64,000 bases of DNA, taken from assembly GCA_016887485.1 (NCBI GenBank), contig CP069395.1, forward strand, positions 1-64,000. The letters run 5' to 3'. Of the stretch, positions 1 through 9,570 are shown piece after piece. How positions within the stretch are numbered: position 1 is the first letter of the stretch; every line of letters starts with the position of its first letter. A model generated the notes under the pieces. The model searched no databases. It was not told the DNA's origin and saw nothing but the letters and a program-made list of their open reading frames with translations. Origin of the DNA: Chloroflexota bacterium (lineage in GTDB: Bacteria; Chloroflexota; Anaerolineae; Anaerolineales; Anaerolineaceae). A program made the position numbers and the translations under genes.

Positions 1-408
1 AGTGCCGGCGAAATGGTTAAACAGGTGTGTTTTGAGGTGGAAGAGTATTTTCATTGGGTAGACCTTGGTGAGTTCCAAGTCATGCCGAATCATCTTCACA
101 TCATTATAAAACTTGGACTTTCAGACTCGATAGAAAGTACTATTAGGACAAGAGCCAAAACATTGGTGGAAAATAGGGAAGGTCAAATCTCGTTAATTGA
201 TGTGGTTGGCCGGATTAAATCCATCACAACATACCGGTATATCCAAGGTGTACGGAATCGCCAATGGCTCAGCTTTTCTGAGCGATTATGGCAGCGAAGT
301 TTTTATGATCATGTGATCCGAGATGAACGGGATTATGAGAGGATTATGGATTATATTGCGTCCAATCCGATGAATTGGGCAGATGATGAAGAAAATCGTG
401 AGGAATAG
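1..408 (+). CDS. REP-associated Y1 transposase (RAYT/IS200-like), 5' part missing
   Basis: The frame is open to base 1, so the true start lies before the window; about 135 C-terminal residues are visible. The Y1/HUH nuclease core is recognisable: VMPNHLHIII carries the His-hydrophobic-His metal motif, and the C-terminal WQRSFYDHVIRDERDYER followed by YIASNP is typical of TnpA_REP proteins and contains the likely nucleophilic tyrosine. RAYTs are single-copy, domesticated relatives of IS200 transposases that cleave and join single-stranded DNA at REP hairpins. It belongs to a different subgroup from the RAYT at 55495-56046, which has LPDHIHLIW and different flanks. No REP repeat is visible beside it inside the window. 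Whether the gene is intact cannot be judged. Confidence 0.85.
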   Translation, partial: SAGEMVKQVCFEVEEYFHWVDLGEFQVMPNHLHIIIKLGLSDSIESTIRTRAKTLVENREGQISLIDVVGRIKSITTYRYIQGVRNRQWLSFSERLWQRSFYDHVIRDERDYERIMDYIASNPMNWADDEENREE

Positions 409-435
409 CAATGGAGATAATTCGGAGTAATTAAA

Positions 436-461
436 AAGGGTGCCTACTTTCGGGCACCCTT
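436..461 (-). terminator. Rho-independent terminator of the pepF-like gene
   Basis: A 9-bp stem (AAGGGTGCC at 436-444 pairing with GGCACCCTT at 453-461) lies 24 bases after the pepF stop. Read on the minus strand the stem is followed by TTTTTAATT, a good U tract. On the + strand it also lies just after the end of the transposase gene, so it could serve both. Confidence 0.8.
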
Positions 462-484
462 AGGATATTTATTTTTAAGTGGCT

Positions 485-2302
<1,818 letters not shown>

Positions 2303-2379
2303 GTGTGGATCTCCTAAATCCAAAGGTGAGGTGTTGTTTGAGTTAATTTTCTCTCATTACGAAGTAAATGCAAACTTTG

Positions 2380-2766
2380 TTAACTGATCCGATCTTTAAG
2401 TGCTTCTTTGACATCCTCTTGCGCCTTAAACACGCCATGAACGGTGATGGATTGGATCGTGTCGAGAGCCAATTGGGGGGTGATGTCGTCGGCCAGGATC
2501 AACATGCCGACCACCCGGATATTAACCATCTCGTTGGCCTCTTTTTTCTCCATCAAATCTCGGTTGGTGTAGATTTGGGTACCGATCACCATTGATTTCC
2601 TGGATTTAATCGAGTCCACCGTATTGCTCTGCCGTTCCAATTGATTGCGGATAGCGGTCCGAATGAAATCAGCCCGGTTGGAATAAAAACCTTCTTCAAC
2701 GAGCAGGTCAATCCGTCCGAGGTCAACGCTCCCGATATTGATTGTAATTTTCTCTGTATCTGTCAT
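2380..2766 (-). CDS. Ribbon-helix-helix (CopG-like) transcriptional regulator
   Basis: A 128-residue protein. Residues 1-45 form a ribbon-helix-helix: a short beta strand (KITINIGSV), then two helices with the pattern LVEEGFYSNRADFIRTAIRNQLE. The C-terminal 80 residues are a separate domain with the strand-rich stretch MVNIRVVGMLIL and no metal-binding His/Cys cluster, so it is not a canonical NikR. RHH dimers bind short inverted repeats; a perfect 16-bp palindrome lies between its own promoter and start codon, which suggests autoregulation. AAGGAG precedes the ATG by eight bases. It is read toward pepF (77 bases apart), and could be co-transcribed with it. Targets beyond itself are unknown. 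Confidence 0.8.
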   Translation of the reverse strand: MTDTEKITINIGSVDLGRIDLLVEEGFYSNRADFIRTAIRNQLERQSNTVDSIKSRKSMVIGTQIYTNRDLMEKKEANEMVNIRVVGMLILADDITPQLALDTIQSITVHGVFKAQEDVKEALKDRIS

Positions 2767-2790
2767 CTTTCACTCCTTTTTTGCTAATAA

Positions 2791-2806
2791 CCATCCATAT
2801 GGATGG
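2791..2806. promoter_or_regulatory. Perfect palindrome, likely RHH autoregulatory operator
   Basis: CCATCCATATGGATGG is a perfect 16-bp palindrome with a third half-site (TGGATG, 2811-2816) next to it. It sits immediately downstream of the predicted transcription start of the ribbon-helix-helix gene. RHH repressors usually bind such short repeats; the protein-site pairing is inference from position. Confidence 0.65.
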
Positions 2807-2821
2807 TCTATGGATGTTCTT

Positions 2822-2850
2822 AGTATATATTGGTTGGAGATGGAAGTCAA
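2822..2850 (-). promoter_or_regulatory. Sigma-70-type promoter of the RHH gene
   Basis: On the minus strand TTGACT (2850-2845) and TATACT (2827-2822) are separated by exactly 17 bases. The expected start of transcription, near 2814, falls at the edge of the operator palindrome. Confidence 0.75.
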
Positions 2851-2973
2851 GGGGAGAAAAGAAATCATCAGTGATAATCGCATTCTGGACTTGAGATAAA
2901 ACGAAATATCCCTTCCACAGGGTAGGGATTGGACCGAAGATGAAATAACTAAAAACAATCGTTGAAGGTGAGA

Positions 2974-3927
2974 TTACAAATCGTTTTTGGGACTTTTCCG
3001 CAGCCTTAAGATTACCAACGCGATCAGGATCAGGCCGCTGCCCAGCAGTTCCGGTGCCGTGAGCCGTTCTTTCAGCAGAAAGAAGGCCGTGAATGCGGTG
3101 AAAACCGGTTCAATAGTCACGATCAGGTTCGTTGTGCTGGAGGGCAGCATGCTCAGGCTGACGTTATAGAGCCCAAAGCCCAGCAGGGTAGGACCGGCAG
3201 CCAGTAATAAGAGCAGCAGCCAGCCTGCCCAACGATCACCCAACAGGAACATCTCGGCGGGAGTGGCGGCGGTACCGGGAATGACATTGCCAGGGATTAG
3301 GTTCACCACCAACATGAAAAAGGAGGCGAAAAGGAAGGTGTAGAAGAGTGCCGTCCAGGGGTTGATTCCGCGCTGGGTGGCGGATCGGCCGATCAGAGAA
3401 TAAAACGCGTACATTAGGCCGGACAAGATCCCGGTGATGATCCCGAGGGCATTCGCTTCCCAGGCTGATGGCTGCGCAGCGCCGGAGACGAAAACTGCCC
3501 CGACCAGGCAGAGGATCACGGCAATGATCTTCTGCCACCCCAGGCTTTCCTTGAGCAGCCACCACCCGAGGATGGCGGTGAACGCACCAGAGCAGTAGAC
3601 CAGGACGGTGGCCACAGAAGCGCCGATCAGGGTGACGGAGAGTGTCCAAAGCATGTTGAAAAGTGCTAAAACCAGACCAAACAGGACCATAAAAGATAAG
3701 TGACGCTTCTCCAGCTTCAGGAGGGCGGGTTTCACAATTAGAAGGACCGGGAGCAGGCAGAGCGCGACGAAGATCTCCCGCCAATAGGCGAGGATCAGGG
3801 CTGGTAACTGATAATTCTGCGAGATCAGCCGGATCAGGATGGCCGTGAACGAGAGCACGATGGCGCTTGATAGGGCCACCAGGAAGCCGCGGTTGAGCTG
3901 TTTTTGCGAATTGGATTTGAGGGTCAT
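2974..3927 (-). CDS. EamA/DMT-family transporter
   Basis: An inner-membrane protein of 317 residues with about ten hydrophobic segments arranged as two EamA repeats (residues about 12-145 and 160-305), as in the drug/metabolite transporter superfamily (YdcZ/RhaT/RarD-type exporters of amino acids or metabolites). The start at ATG 3927 is supported by AAGGAG six bases upstream; a longer frame from 4014 would add a hydrophilic extension not seen in the family. It is read alone, with a palindrome overlapping the leader. The substrate cannot be predicted from sequence. Confidence 0.85.
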   Translation of the reverse strand: MTLKSNSQKQLNRGFLVALSSAIVLSFTAILIRLISQNYQLPALILAYWREIFVALCLLPVLLIVKPALLKLEKRHLSFMVLFGLVLALFNMLWTLSVTLIGASVATVLVYCSGAFTAILGWWLLKESLGWQKIIAVILCLVGAVFVSGAAQPSAWEANALGIITGILSGLMYAFYSLIGRSATQRGINPWTALFYTFLFASFFMLVVNLIPGNVIPGTAATPAEMFLLGDRWAGWLLLLLLAAGPTLLGFGLYNVSLSMLPSSTTNLIVTIEPVFTAFTAFFLLKERLTAPELLGSGLILIALVILRLRKSPKNDL

Positions 3928-3934
3928 CAACACT

Positions 3935-3950
3935 CCTTGATCGATCAAGG
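3935..3950. promoter_or_regulatory. 16-bp palindrome at the EamA transcription start
   Basis: CCTTGATCGATCAAGG is a perfect palindrome that overlaps the AAGGAG ribosome site. A TACAAT -10-like hexamer (minus strand, 3960-3955) lies five bases upstream, so the palindrome would occupy about +1 to +14. This position suggests an operator; the regulator is not identified. Confidence 0.45.
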
Positions 3951-4039
3951 CTTGATTGTAACAGAATGAGGCAAAAAATAGCAGGGATGGATTTTGCGAG
4001 GTCTTACTGCGCAATTGAAATTAGAAGAATTTATCAGCT

Positions 4040-4055
4040 TTCGTGTAGCCAATTA
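4040..4055 (+). repeat. Dispersed intergenic motif TTCGYRTAGCCAWTWA, copy 1
   Basis: TTCGTGTAGCCAATTA, one of six intergenic copies of the same 16-base motif in this window (others at 11533, 16898, 25791, 38067 and 58545). Confidence 0.5.
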
Positions 4056-4091
4056 TTATATAAATAATAATTGGCTGAAGAATAAGAAAAT

Positions 4092-4137
4092 GGCCGTTGA
4101 ATTTTATCTGAGATAAGGATCAACGGCCTGTTTTTTT
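4092..4137. terminator. Hairpin terminator, probably bidirectional
   Basis: GGCCGTTGA (4092-4100) pairs with TCAACGGCC (4120-4128). The + strand side is followed by TGTTTTTTT. On the minus side, downstream of the DUF333 lipoprotein gene, the stem is followed by ATTTTCTTATT, a weaker tract. It most likely ends the lipoprotein transcript. Confidence 0.6.
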
Positions 4138-4159
4138 GACAAGTTAATCTGACCCCTTA

Positions 4160-5224
4160 TTACGGTAAAGTGCTGCCCTCAGTGATCTCGCCATAAAGGG
4201 TGATGTTACCTTCCCAGTCGATACTCCCGGATTGTTCCTCCACAGTCACATGATAGGACGCAACCAGCGGGGAGGTAGGTTCAAATTCGAGAACGACTAC
4301 CCAGCTATTGGCTGAAAAGGTTCTCACCGTTGTGGGGTGATCGTTGAGGGTACCCTGTGTACTGCCCTCATCAGACCAATTACTGAGAATCGGTGTGCCA
4401 TAGGCCTGGTTCAGGTACGCAAACACGGCATCCCTAGCTTCTTCAACACTTTTGATGGTGCCAGGCAGATGGACTTCATCGGTGAGGACGGTGCCGTTAT
4501 AACTTAGTGTGCCTCGCCAAATGAATCCATTGGTCAGATTGGACACTTCATTGATGATATAGTCGTTGGCAGGCGCCGAGGCCATAGTCGAGATCACAAC
4601 TGTCAGCGGTCCGGAAACGTAACGATGGGTGGTTGTGGCAGTGGTGTTATCGGTTGTGATGTCCGTTTCTGTCCAGGGTTCTGAGGCTCTAAAGTCATAT
4701 TGATCCTGCATATACTCAAGAATGTAGCTTAAGGCGTCATTAAAGCCCTGAATCTCAATATCAACAAGTGCGATTTCCGGATCGACAGGGTAACTTCCCT
4801 CGTTTTCGGCTGAAATGGAGGCTTCCTCGGGGTTGTCGCCCTTTGCGCACTCACCTGTCAGGAAAGCGTATTCGTCACAGTAGGAGCCATCGGCAAAACG
4901 ACAAATACCGACATTACCGCCTTCTTCCAAGGTGCCGCCCTGTTGTTCACAGTAACTGAAGGGCTGGCCGCAGCGCCCGGCGAGAAAGTCCCACTGTGCA
5001 CATTGAGAGCCGTTTGAAAAGACACAGTCAGCATCTTCGCCACCATTGCGTTCCACACTTAACAGTGTGTATCCCAAGTTTTCGCAGTAAACCGCTGCTG
5101 GATTGGCAAGGGTGAGGTTGTCATTGGGCTCCTGGGTCTTATCCAGGGCAGGTGAACAGGCGGCCATTAGCAGCGCCAGGGCACCGAATATCGTGATTAT
5201 GGTGAGCTTGTTGGTTCTTTTCAT
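4160..5224 (-). CDS. Secreted lipoprotein with two DUF333 modules
   Basis: A 354-residue lipoprotein: basic start, hydrophobic segment and lipobox LMAAC near residue 23. Residues about 43-127 hold two consecutive DUF333 modules, each with the pattern NPAxxYCE...G...C.F.DGS.C..W/Y.F..G.C (first ...NPAAVYCENLG..., second ...YCEQQGG...). DUF333 is found in periplasmic or surface 'hemolysin-like' small proteins with no known activity. The rest (about 140-354) is beta-rich and resembles no family I can name. GGAG precedes the ATG. It stands alone between a Xer-like recombinase and an exporter. Role unknown. Confidence 0.8.
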   Translation of the reverse strand: MKRTNKLTIITIFGALALLMAACSPALDKTQEPNDNLTLANPAAVYCENLGYTLLSVERNGGEDADCVFSNGSQCAQWDFLAGRCGQPFSYCEQQGGTLEEGGNVGICRFADGSYCDEYAFLTGECAKGDNPEEASISAENEGSYPVDPEIALVDIEIQGFNDALSYILEYMQDQYDFRASEPWTETDITTDNTTATTTHRYVSGPLTVVISTMASAPANDYIINEVSNLTNGFIWRGTLSYNGTVLTDEVHLPGTIKSVEEARDAVFAYLNQAYGTPILSNWSDEGSTQGTLNDHPTTVRTFSANSWVVVLEFEPTSPLVASYHVTVEEQSGSIDWEGNITLYGEITEGSTLP

Positions 5225-5423
5225 TTGAACTCCAAATCCTAATTTGTTTTTCTTAGATTGTGTTTTCTTTCACAATAGGAACGCCTTTTCATAGGGATTG
5301 GTTCCAAATAATTTGAATGAATTATCGTATTTCGCTCAGGAATCGATCTGTGAGGGGATGAGTGCGTGCTTTTTTATGAGTAAATTACTAATGGGAGCTG
5401 GTTTAGCTTATTTTTGGAGGAGT

Positions 5424-6479
5424 TTATTCCTCAGGGAAGGGGACATCTAGGCGATCAACAGCTTCCTGCATCACCTTATCCGGGCGGCGATCGTAGCGGC
5501 GGGTGGTGTTGGTGTCCTCGTGTCCCGCCATCTTCGAGACGGTGGATAGGTCCACGCCGGCCTCCAGCAGGTCGCTGACAAAAGTCCGCCGCAGGTCGTG
5601 GGGGGTGGTTTTCTTTACCAGACCTGCTTCGAGGGCACGCCGGTCGATGATGTGATAGATGATCTGGTCGGTTAACCGGGCCTCAATCCATCCGGGTACC
5701 CGTCCGGCTGCCTTTTGGGCATCCGTGAGGCGCTCTTTGCGCTTGCGGACGACCTTCCCGCTCTTATTCACCGGATAAAACAGCGGTCCGGGCTGGTTTC
5801 CCCGTACTTCCAGCCATTTTTCAATTGCCCTAACAGCGCCTGCAGCCAGAAAAGCCAGCCGTTCCTTGTTGCGCTTGCCGATCACCCGCAGTTGCCCCTT
5901 CGCCAGATCCAGGTCCTCCAGGCTCAGCGCAACCACTTCAGAGCGGCGCAGGCCAGAAGAATACATCAGACTGATGATAGCGGCATCCCTAAGGCCTAAT
6001 TTGGGGTTTTTTTCGTCCTCCAGGCAGGCCGCAATCAGTCCCCGCAGCTCATCCGAGGCCAATTCCCGGCCTGTGGGGAGCCGCTGGGCATTCACCGACT
6101 GAACATCCGTCGCCCGTTGATAGGCTTCCGCACTGATCAGATGGTGCCGCCAGGCCTCCTTAATCACCCGCCGGATCGCCACCAGGTAGCGATTGACGGT
6201 CGCGGGGGCATAACGGTCGTCCAGCCAGGCTTTCACGGCCGTGACGGTGCCGTAATCCAGCTTTTCCCAGGGGAAATTCAGGCAGTCCGTGATCTCACCG
6301 TTGGAGAGCAGTTCAGCGATCTTATCCAACGCAGCCCGCTGCACCCGGCGGCTGCTGGCGCTGCCGAGGCTTGCCAGGTAAGAAACAGCCGGATTCTGAC
6401 TGGGTGGGCGTTCCACCCGGGTCTGCAGGGCTTTTTCGTGGTCCCGGTCTTCTTGCGGGGGAAGGATTTCCATCATCAT
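5424..6479 (-). CDS. Tyrosine recombinase/integrase (XerC/D-like)
   Basis: A 351-residue site-specific DNA recombinase. An N-terminal SAM-like core-binding domain (about 35-130) precedes the catalytic domain. Visible catalytic signature: Arg in SSGLRRSEVVAL, Lys in the VIGKRNKERLAF beta hairpin, His-x-x-Arg in TPHDLRRTF, the second His in AGHEDTNTTRRY and the nucleophilic Tyr in the same motif. The set is complete, so it should be active. It begins 9 bases after the Fic gene stop and has no clear ribosome site of its own, which suggests translational coupling. No att site or cargo boundary is visible. It could be a chromosome-dimer-type or an integron/phage-type enzyme. Confidence 0.9.
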   Translation of the reverse strand: MMMEILPPQEDRDHEKALQTRVERPPSQNPAVSYLASLGSASSRRVQRAALDKIAELLSNGEITDCLNFPWEKLDYGTVTAVKAWLDDRYAPATVNRYLVAIRRVIKEAWRHHLISAEAYQRATDVQSVNAQRLPTGRELASDELRGLIAACLEDEKNPKLGLRDAAIISLMYSSGLRRSEVVALSLEDLDLAKGQLRVIGKRNKERLAFLAAGAVRAIEKWLEVRGNQPGPLFYPVNKSGKVVRKRKERLTDAQKAAGRVPGWIEARLTDQIIYHIIDRRALEAGLVKKTTPHDLRRTFVSDLLEAGVDLSTVSKMAGHEDTNTTRRYDRRPDKVMQEAVDRLDVPFPEE

Positions 6480-6488
6480 TTTGTCATT

Positions 6489-7646
6489 TTACTCGTTTTC
6501 TATCATAATCTGCAGGATTTCATCCGCCTGATATAGCCGGTTGCGGTGCTGTCCGGTGATCTCATGTACGATTCCCAGGGCTGCCAGCTTCTCAATCTGG
6601 CGCTGGATGGTGGTGTAACTGCCCATTTTCAGACTTTCCTGGGCCTGCTGGATGCTCGTGATCGGTGTACCGATCAGAAAATCGACCAATTCCGCCAGTT
6701 TTTGCCGGCTTCGTTGATCGGCAAACCGGCGGTGATAGGTCTGGCGCAGGTCGGTCAGGCGCTGGATTCGGTGCGTTGCACCTTCCGCCTGGCTGGCGAC
6801 GCCCTGGAGGAAGAAAATCAGCCATTTCTCCCAGGCGCTTTTTTGCGTTACGTCCAGCAGGTGGTCGTAATAGTCCAGTTGATGCGTTTCAAAATAAGCG
6901 CTAAGAGTGAGCAGGGGTTGCGAAAGTTTGCCCCAGGCAGCCAGCAGCAGGGGAATCAACAGTCGTCCGATCCGTCCGTTACCGTCCAGGAAGGGGTGGA
7001 TTGCCTCGAATTGGTAGTTAATCAGCCCAATCCGGATCAGTTCGGGTAGGTCAGAGCCGCTGTGGATGAAGTTTTCCAGTTCAACCAGCGCAATTTTCAT
7101 CTCCGGCACTGGTGGAGGAATGTAACGGGTGTTTTCCAAGGTCGTACCGGGTCCGCCGATCCAGTTTTGCGCCTCACGGAACTCCCTGGGTGTCCGCCAC
7201 TCTCCCCGAATGCCTTCAAATAATTGAGTATGAAGTTCGCGGATTAGGCCCGTGCTGAATGGCTGAGAAAGAATTTGATCCAGCCCGTTTTCCATTGCCT
7301 GGACGGTGTTTTGAACATCTCGGGCGTCCAGCAGGTCCCTGCCGAGACTACGGAGCCCGGCTTCGTAAGATAAAAGGCTCTCAAAAGAGGTGCGAATACC
7401 CTCAATTCGGCAGGAATGCATCGCTTCCTTGCGGATGAAGGGACGGGCAAGCATTTTTGGGGCGAGGAAGGCCTTGCCGATTTCCTCGAGCGCTGCCAGC
7501 CGCGCCTCAGCCTGCGATAGGGCGGACATCAGCCGGTTTGACCCGTCTAACACGGGTGGGAGCGGGTTTGGGAGGTAGGCGGCGTGGCCTGCGGGGGTCT
7601 CGATGAGCCTGCCGGGGGCTTGGTGGGTGAAATCAGAGGGATTCAT
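6489..7646 (-). CDS. Fic-domain protein with N-terminal inhibitory helix and C-terminal winged helix
   Basis: A 385-residue Fic protein that probably transfers AMP (or another nucleotide moiety) to a target. The active loop HPFLDGNGRIGR (about residue 215) matches HPFx[D/E]GNGRxxR completely. An N-terminal helix carries SCRIEG, matching the (S/T)xxxE(G/N) inhibitory motif of class II Fic proteins, so activity is probably self-restrained. The last 70 residues resemble a winged-helix domain (TSIQQAQESLKMGSYTTIQRQIEKLAALGIV), as in Fic proteins that also bind DNA. It is the first gene of a pair with the recombinase at 5424-6479. The ribosome site is weak. Target unknown. Confidence 0.88.
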   Translation of the reverse strand: MNPSDFTHQAPGRLIETPAGHAAYLPNPLPPVLDGSNRLMSALSQAEARLAALEEIGKAFLAPKMLARPFIRKEAMHSCRIEGIRTSFESLLSYEAGLRSLGRDLLDARDVQNTVQAMENGLDQILSQPFSTGLIRELHTQLFEGIRGEWRTPREFREAQNWIGGPGTTLENTRYIPPPVPEMKIALVELENFIHSGSDLPELIRIGLINYQFEAIHPFLDGNGRIGRLLIPLLLAAWGKLSQPLLTLSAYFETHQLDYYDHLLDVTQKSAWEKWLIFFLQGVASQAEGATHRIQRLTDLRQTYHRRFADQRSRQKLAELVDFLIGTPITSIQQAQESLKMGSYTTIQRQIEKLAALGIVHEITGQHRNRLYQADEILQIMIENE

Positions 7647-7680
7647 AGGGATGAAAGAAGTGGATAAGATAATAGGTTTA

Positions 7681-7753
7681 TATTTTCATTATAGATGATT
7701 AATGATAATAATACAAACAGTATTTTCAAAATAGGATGAAAATGATAATAAAA
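7681..7753. repeat. Two imperfect 40-bp direct repeats upstream of the Fic gene
   Basis: Both units begin TATTTTCA and carry ATAG and AATGATAATAA in register (7681-7713 and 7721-7753), with an exact 40-base period, about four helical turns. They lie in the AT-rich leader 35-107 bases upstream of the Fic start. The winged-helix domain of the Fic protein is one candidate ligand. Confidence 0.5.
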
Positions 7754-7776
7754 TCTGACTTTCCTAGGAAATAAAA

Positions 7777-7801
7777 ACGCCCTGGCGTAAAACCAGGGCG
7801 T
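7777..7801 (-). terminator. Rho-independent terminator
   Basis: ACGCCCTGG (7777-7785) pairs with CCAGGGCGT (7793-7801), 9 bp with a 7-base loop. On the minus strand the stem is followed by TTTTATTT. It ends the gene at 7828-9348. Confidence 0.85.
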
Positions 7802-7827
7802 CATATATTCATCAAATATCTAAGGTA

Positions 7828-9348
7828 TTACTCTTCCGGATCAACAACACATTCCTCATTCCACTCCTCCAGCGGCACGGACTCATACCAGTCTTTGGTG
7901 TGGGTGTAGCTCTCATCGGGCAGATATTCGATATCCGTCCCGAAATAGGTGTTGAAGATGGTCGGGAAGACGTTCACCAGGGTCATGTGGCCATCCAGAC
8001 CCTCGGTGCCGCCATCTGGTAGGTAAAGCGCCAGCAGGGTGGAAGTTACATACTTCTTACCGAAGGCGTGGTCGCCTTCGATGATAATGATTGGCGGCTC
8101 CTCGGAAGTCGCTAAAATCTGCGCCACGATATTCAAAATACGGGGCTCCAAATAGGCCAGTTGGGCGGGATAACCCTCTCGTTCCGAGGTATCTTCCGCA
8201 TTCTCATTGATCGTCCCATCTGCATTGAATACATAAGGTGGGTGAGGGTTGATGATATGGGCGTAGACGAACTTTGGCCCGGCCAGTTGGGGCACTTCCG
8301 GCAGGACGTCCAGGATCAGGGTGGTGCGGGCAGCCTTGCGCTCGATATCCGTCAGGGTCACCTGCGCGCCCAGGTCGGTGGACTGGGTGAAGAGCAGCCG
8401 TCCCAGGGTGCTGTTGAGATACATCAGCTCAAAGGGGTCCATTTCCCAGGTGTCAATATCCTCCGGGTAGCTGACAAAATAATAGTCCGACCCCTTCATA
8501 TTGCCCCAGGAATAGCCCATATTGAAAGCAATGGTGCTATAGCCTACTTCCTCGAAGGCCTGGAACACCTTGTTTTTCTGGATCAGGGCGGAAGTTGTCT
8601 TCAGATCTGGGGTGTCCGTCAGGTTGTAGACGTAATCCATGTTCAATTCCGATGACAACGACATCACGGTGAAGGCGTAGTTTGAGCGGCTGCAATCCGC
8701 TACCCAGAAGCCCAAATCCTCCAGCCCTGCGATGAATTCGCTGTTGTCATAGTCAAAATAGTCTTCCAGGGCATCCGAGCGGCCGTATTTGTCCAATAGA
8801 ATGAAGTAGACATCCGGCATATTGTTCGGGTCCACCGGCTGCAGGAAGGTCGTCTCTCCCGAATCCTGTCCGGTTTGCGCTTTGGCGATGGCCACCTGGA
8901 CTTCAAAAACGCCAATTCGGCCCAGTTGGAACGCAAATAAGGCCAGAATAACGATATTCAAGATCTGTGTAAGTGCCTGAGTGCTCTTTGGCAGGATCAT
9001 CAGGAGGTAAATTGCCAGGGCAAACAGCAGCGCCCAGATGATGACGGTGTAGAACGGCGTACCGATGACCCAGGAACCGATCACCCGTCCTTCCATTACC
9101 TCGTAAAAGTGCCCATAAGTGAGCGCGAAAAAGGAGAGGATGAATGCCAGCAAACCGGCCCTGGTGGTGGAGCGGAATATCACCCACGCCACCAGAAAGA
9201 CGGCCAACGCGAACAAAGTGCTGAGCCACAGGGGCCGCCAGGCCACACTGAGCTCCATTTGGCCCAAATTATTCGCCACCAGCATTAAAACCGTGATGGC
9301 GGGTAACAAAAAGGTATATATTGGGAAGGTTTGTAAGGCTTTTTTCAT
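7828..9348 (-). CDS. Membrane-anchored sulfatase/alkaline-phosphatase superfamily protein
   Basis: A 506-residue protein with about five transmembrane segments in the first 150 residues, then a large extracytoplasmic domain. That domain shows superfamily features: DVYFILLDKYGRSDAL (first metal Asp region), HIINPHPPYVF and IIIIEGDHAFG (second metal-binding pair Asp-His). The organisation resembles LtaS/EptA-like phosphoglycerol or phosphoethanolamine transferases and the Chloroflexi 'sulfatase-like' proteins. The usual Cys/Ser-x-x-x-x sulfatase formylglycine motif is not visible, so hydrolysis of sulfate is not implied. It is a single gene with a strong terminator. Likely a cell-envelope modification role; substrate unknown. 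Confidence 0.7.
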   Translation of the reverse strand: MKKALQTFPIYTFLLPAITVLMLVANNLGQMELSVAWRPLWLSTLFALAVFLVAWVIFRSTTRAGLLAFILSFFALTYGHFYEVMEGRVIGSWVIGTPFYTVIIWALLFALAIYLLMILPKSTQALTQILNIVILALFAFQLGRIGVFEVQVAIAKAQTGQDSGETTFLQPVDPNNMPDVYFILLDKYGRSDALEDYFDYDNSEFIAGLEDLGFWVADCSRSNYAFTVMSLSSELNMDYVYNLTDTPDLKTTSALIQKNKVFQAFEEVGYSTIAFNMGYSWGNMKGSDYYFVSYPEDIDTWEMDPFELMYLNSTLGRLLFTQSTDLGAQVTLTDIERKAARTTLILDVLPEVPQLAGPKFVYAHIINPHPPYVFNADGTINENAEDTSEREGYPAQLAYLEPRILNIVAQILATSEEPPIIIIEGDHAFGKKYVTSTLLALYLPDGGTEGLDGHMTLVNVFPTIFNTYFGTDIEYLPDESYTHTKDWYESVPLEEWNEECVVDPEE

Positions 9349-9529
9349 GGTTTACCGTGGTTGTGATGATATGGGCGATGAAATTTGCTCCTCCCAGGCA
9401 CTTAGGAGAAAAAAGGGTACTAGAATCGCCGGCGCAAGGGGTTGACCAAAGATTATACTGCGCTTTATAGGGGGATGCGATTGGGTTAAAAGGTAGCGTA
9501 CTCGAATAGGGGCTTTAAGCGGGAATCAA

Positions 9530-9558
9530 AACAGCCTGTGAATCGCTCGCAGGCTGTT
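9530..9558 (-). terminator. Rho-independent terminator
   Basis: AACAGCCTG (9530-9538) pairs with CAGGCTGTT (9550-9558). On the minus strand it continues TTTGATT. It lies 12 bases after the NifX-like gene. Confidence 0.7.
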
Positions 9559-9570
9559 AGAGTGGGTTGA

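Noticed and set aside
5200-7760. Integrated element bounded by att sites around the Fic/recombinase pair
   Set aside because: No direct repeats that could be att sites, no tRNA gene and no phage or plasmid genes were seen at the borders.
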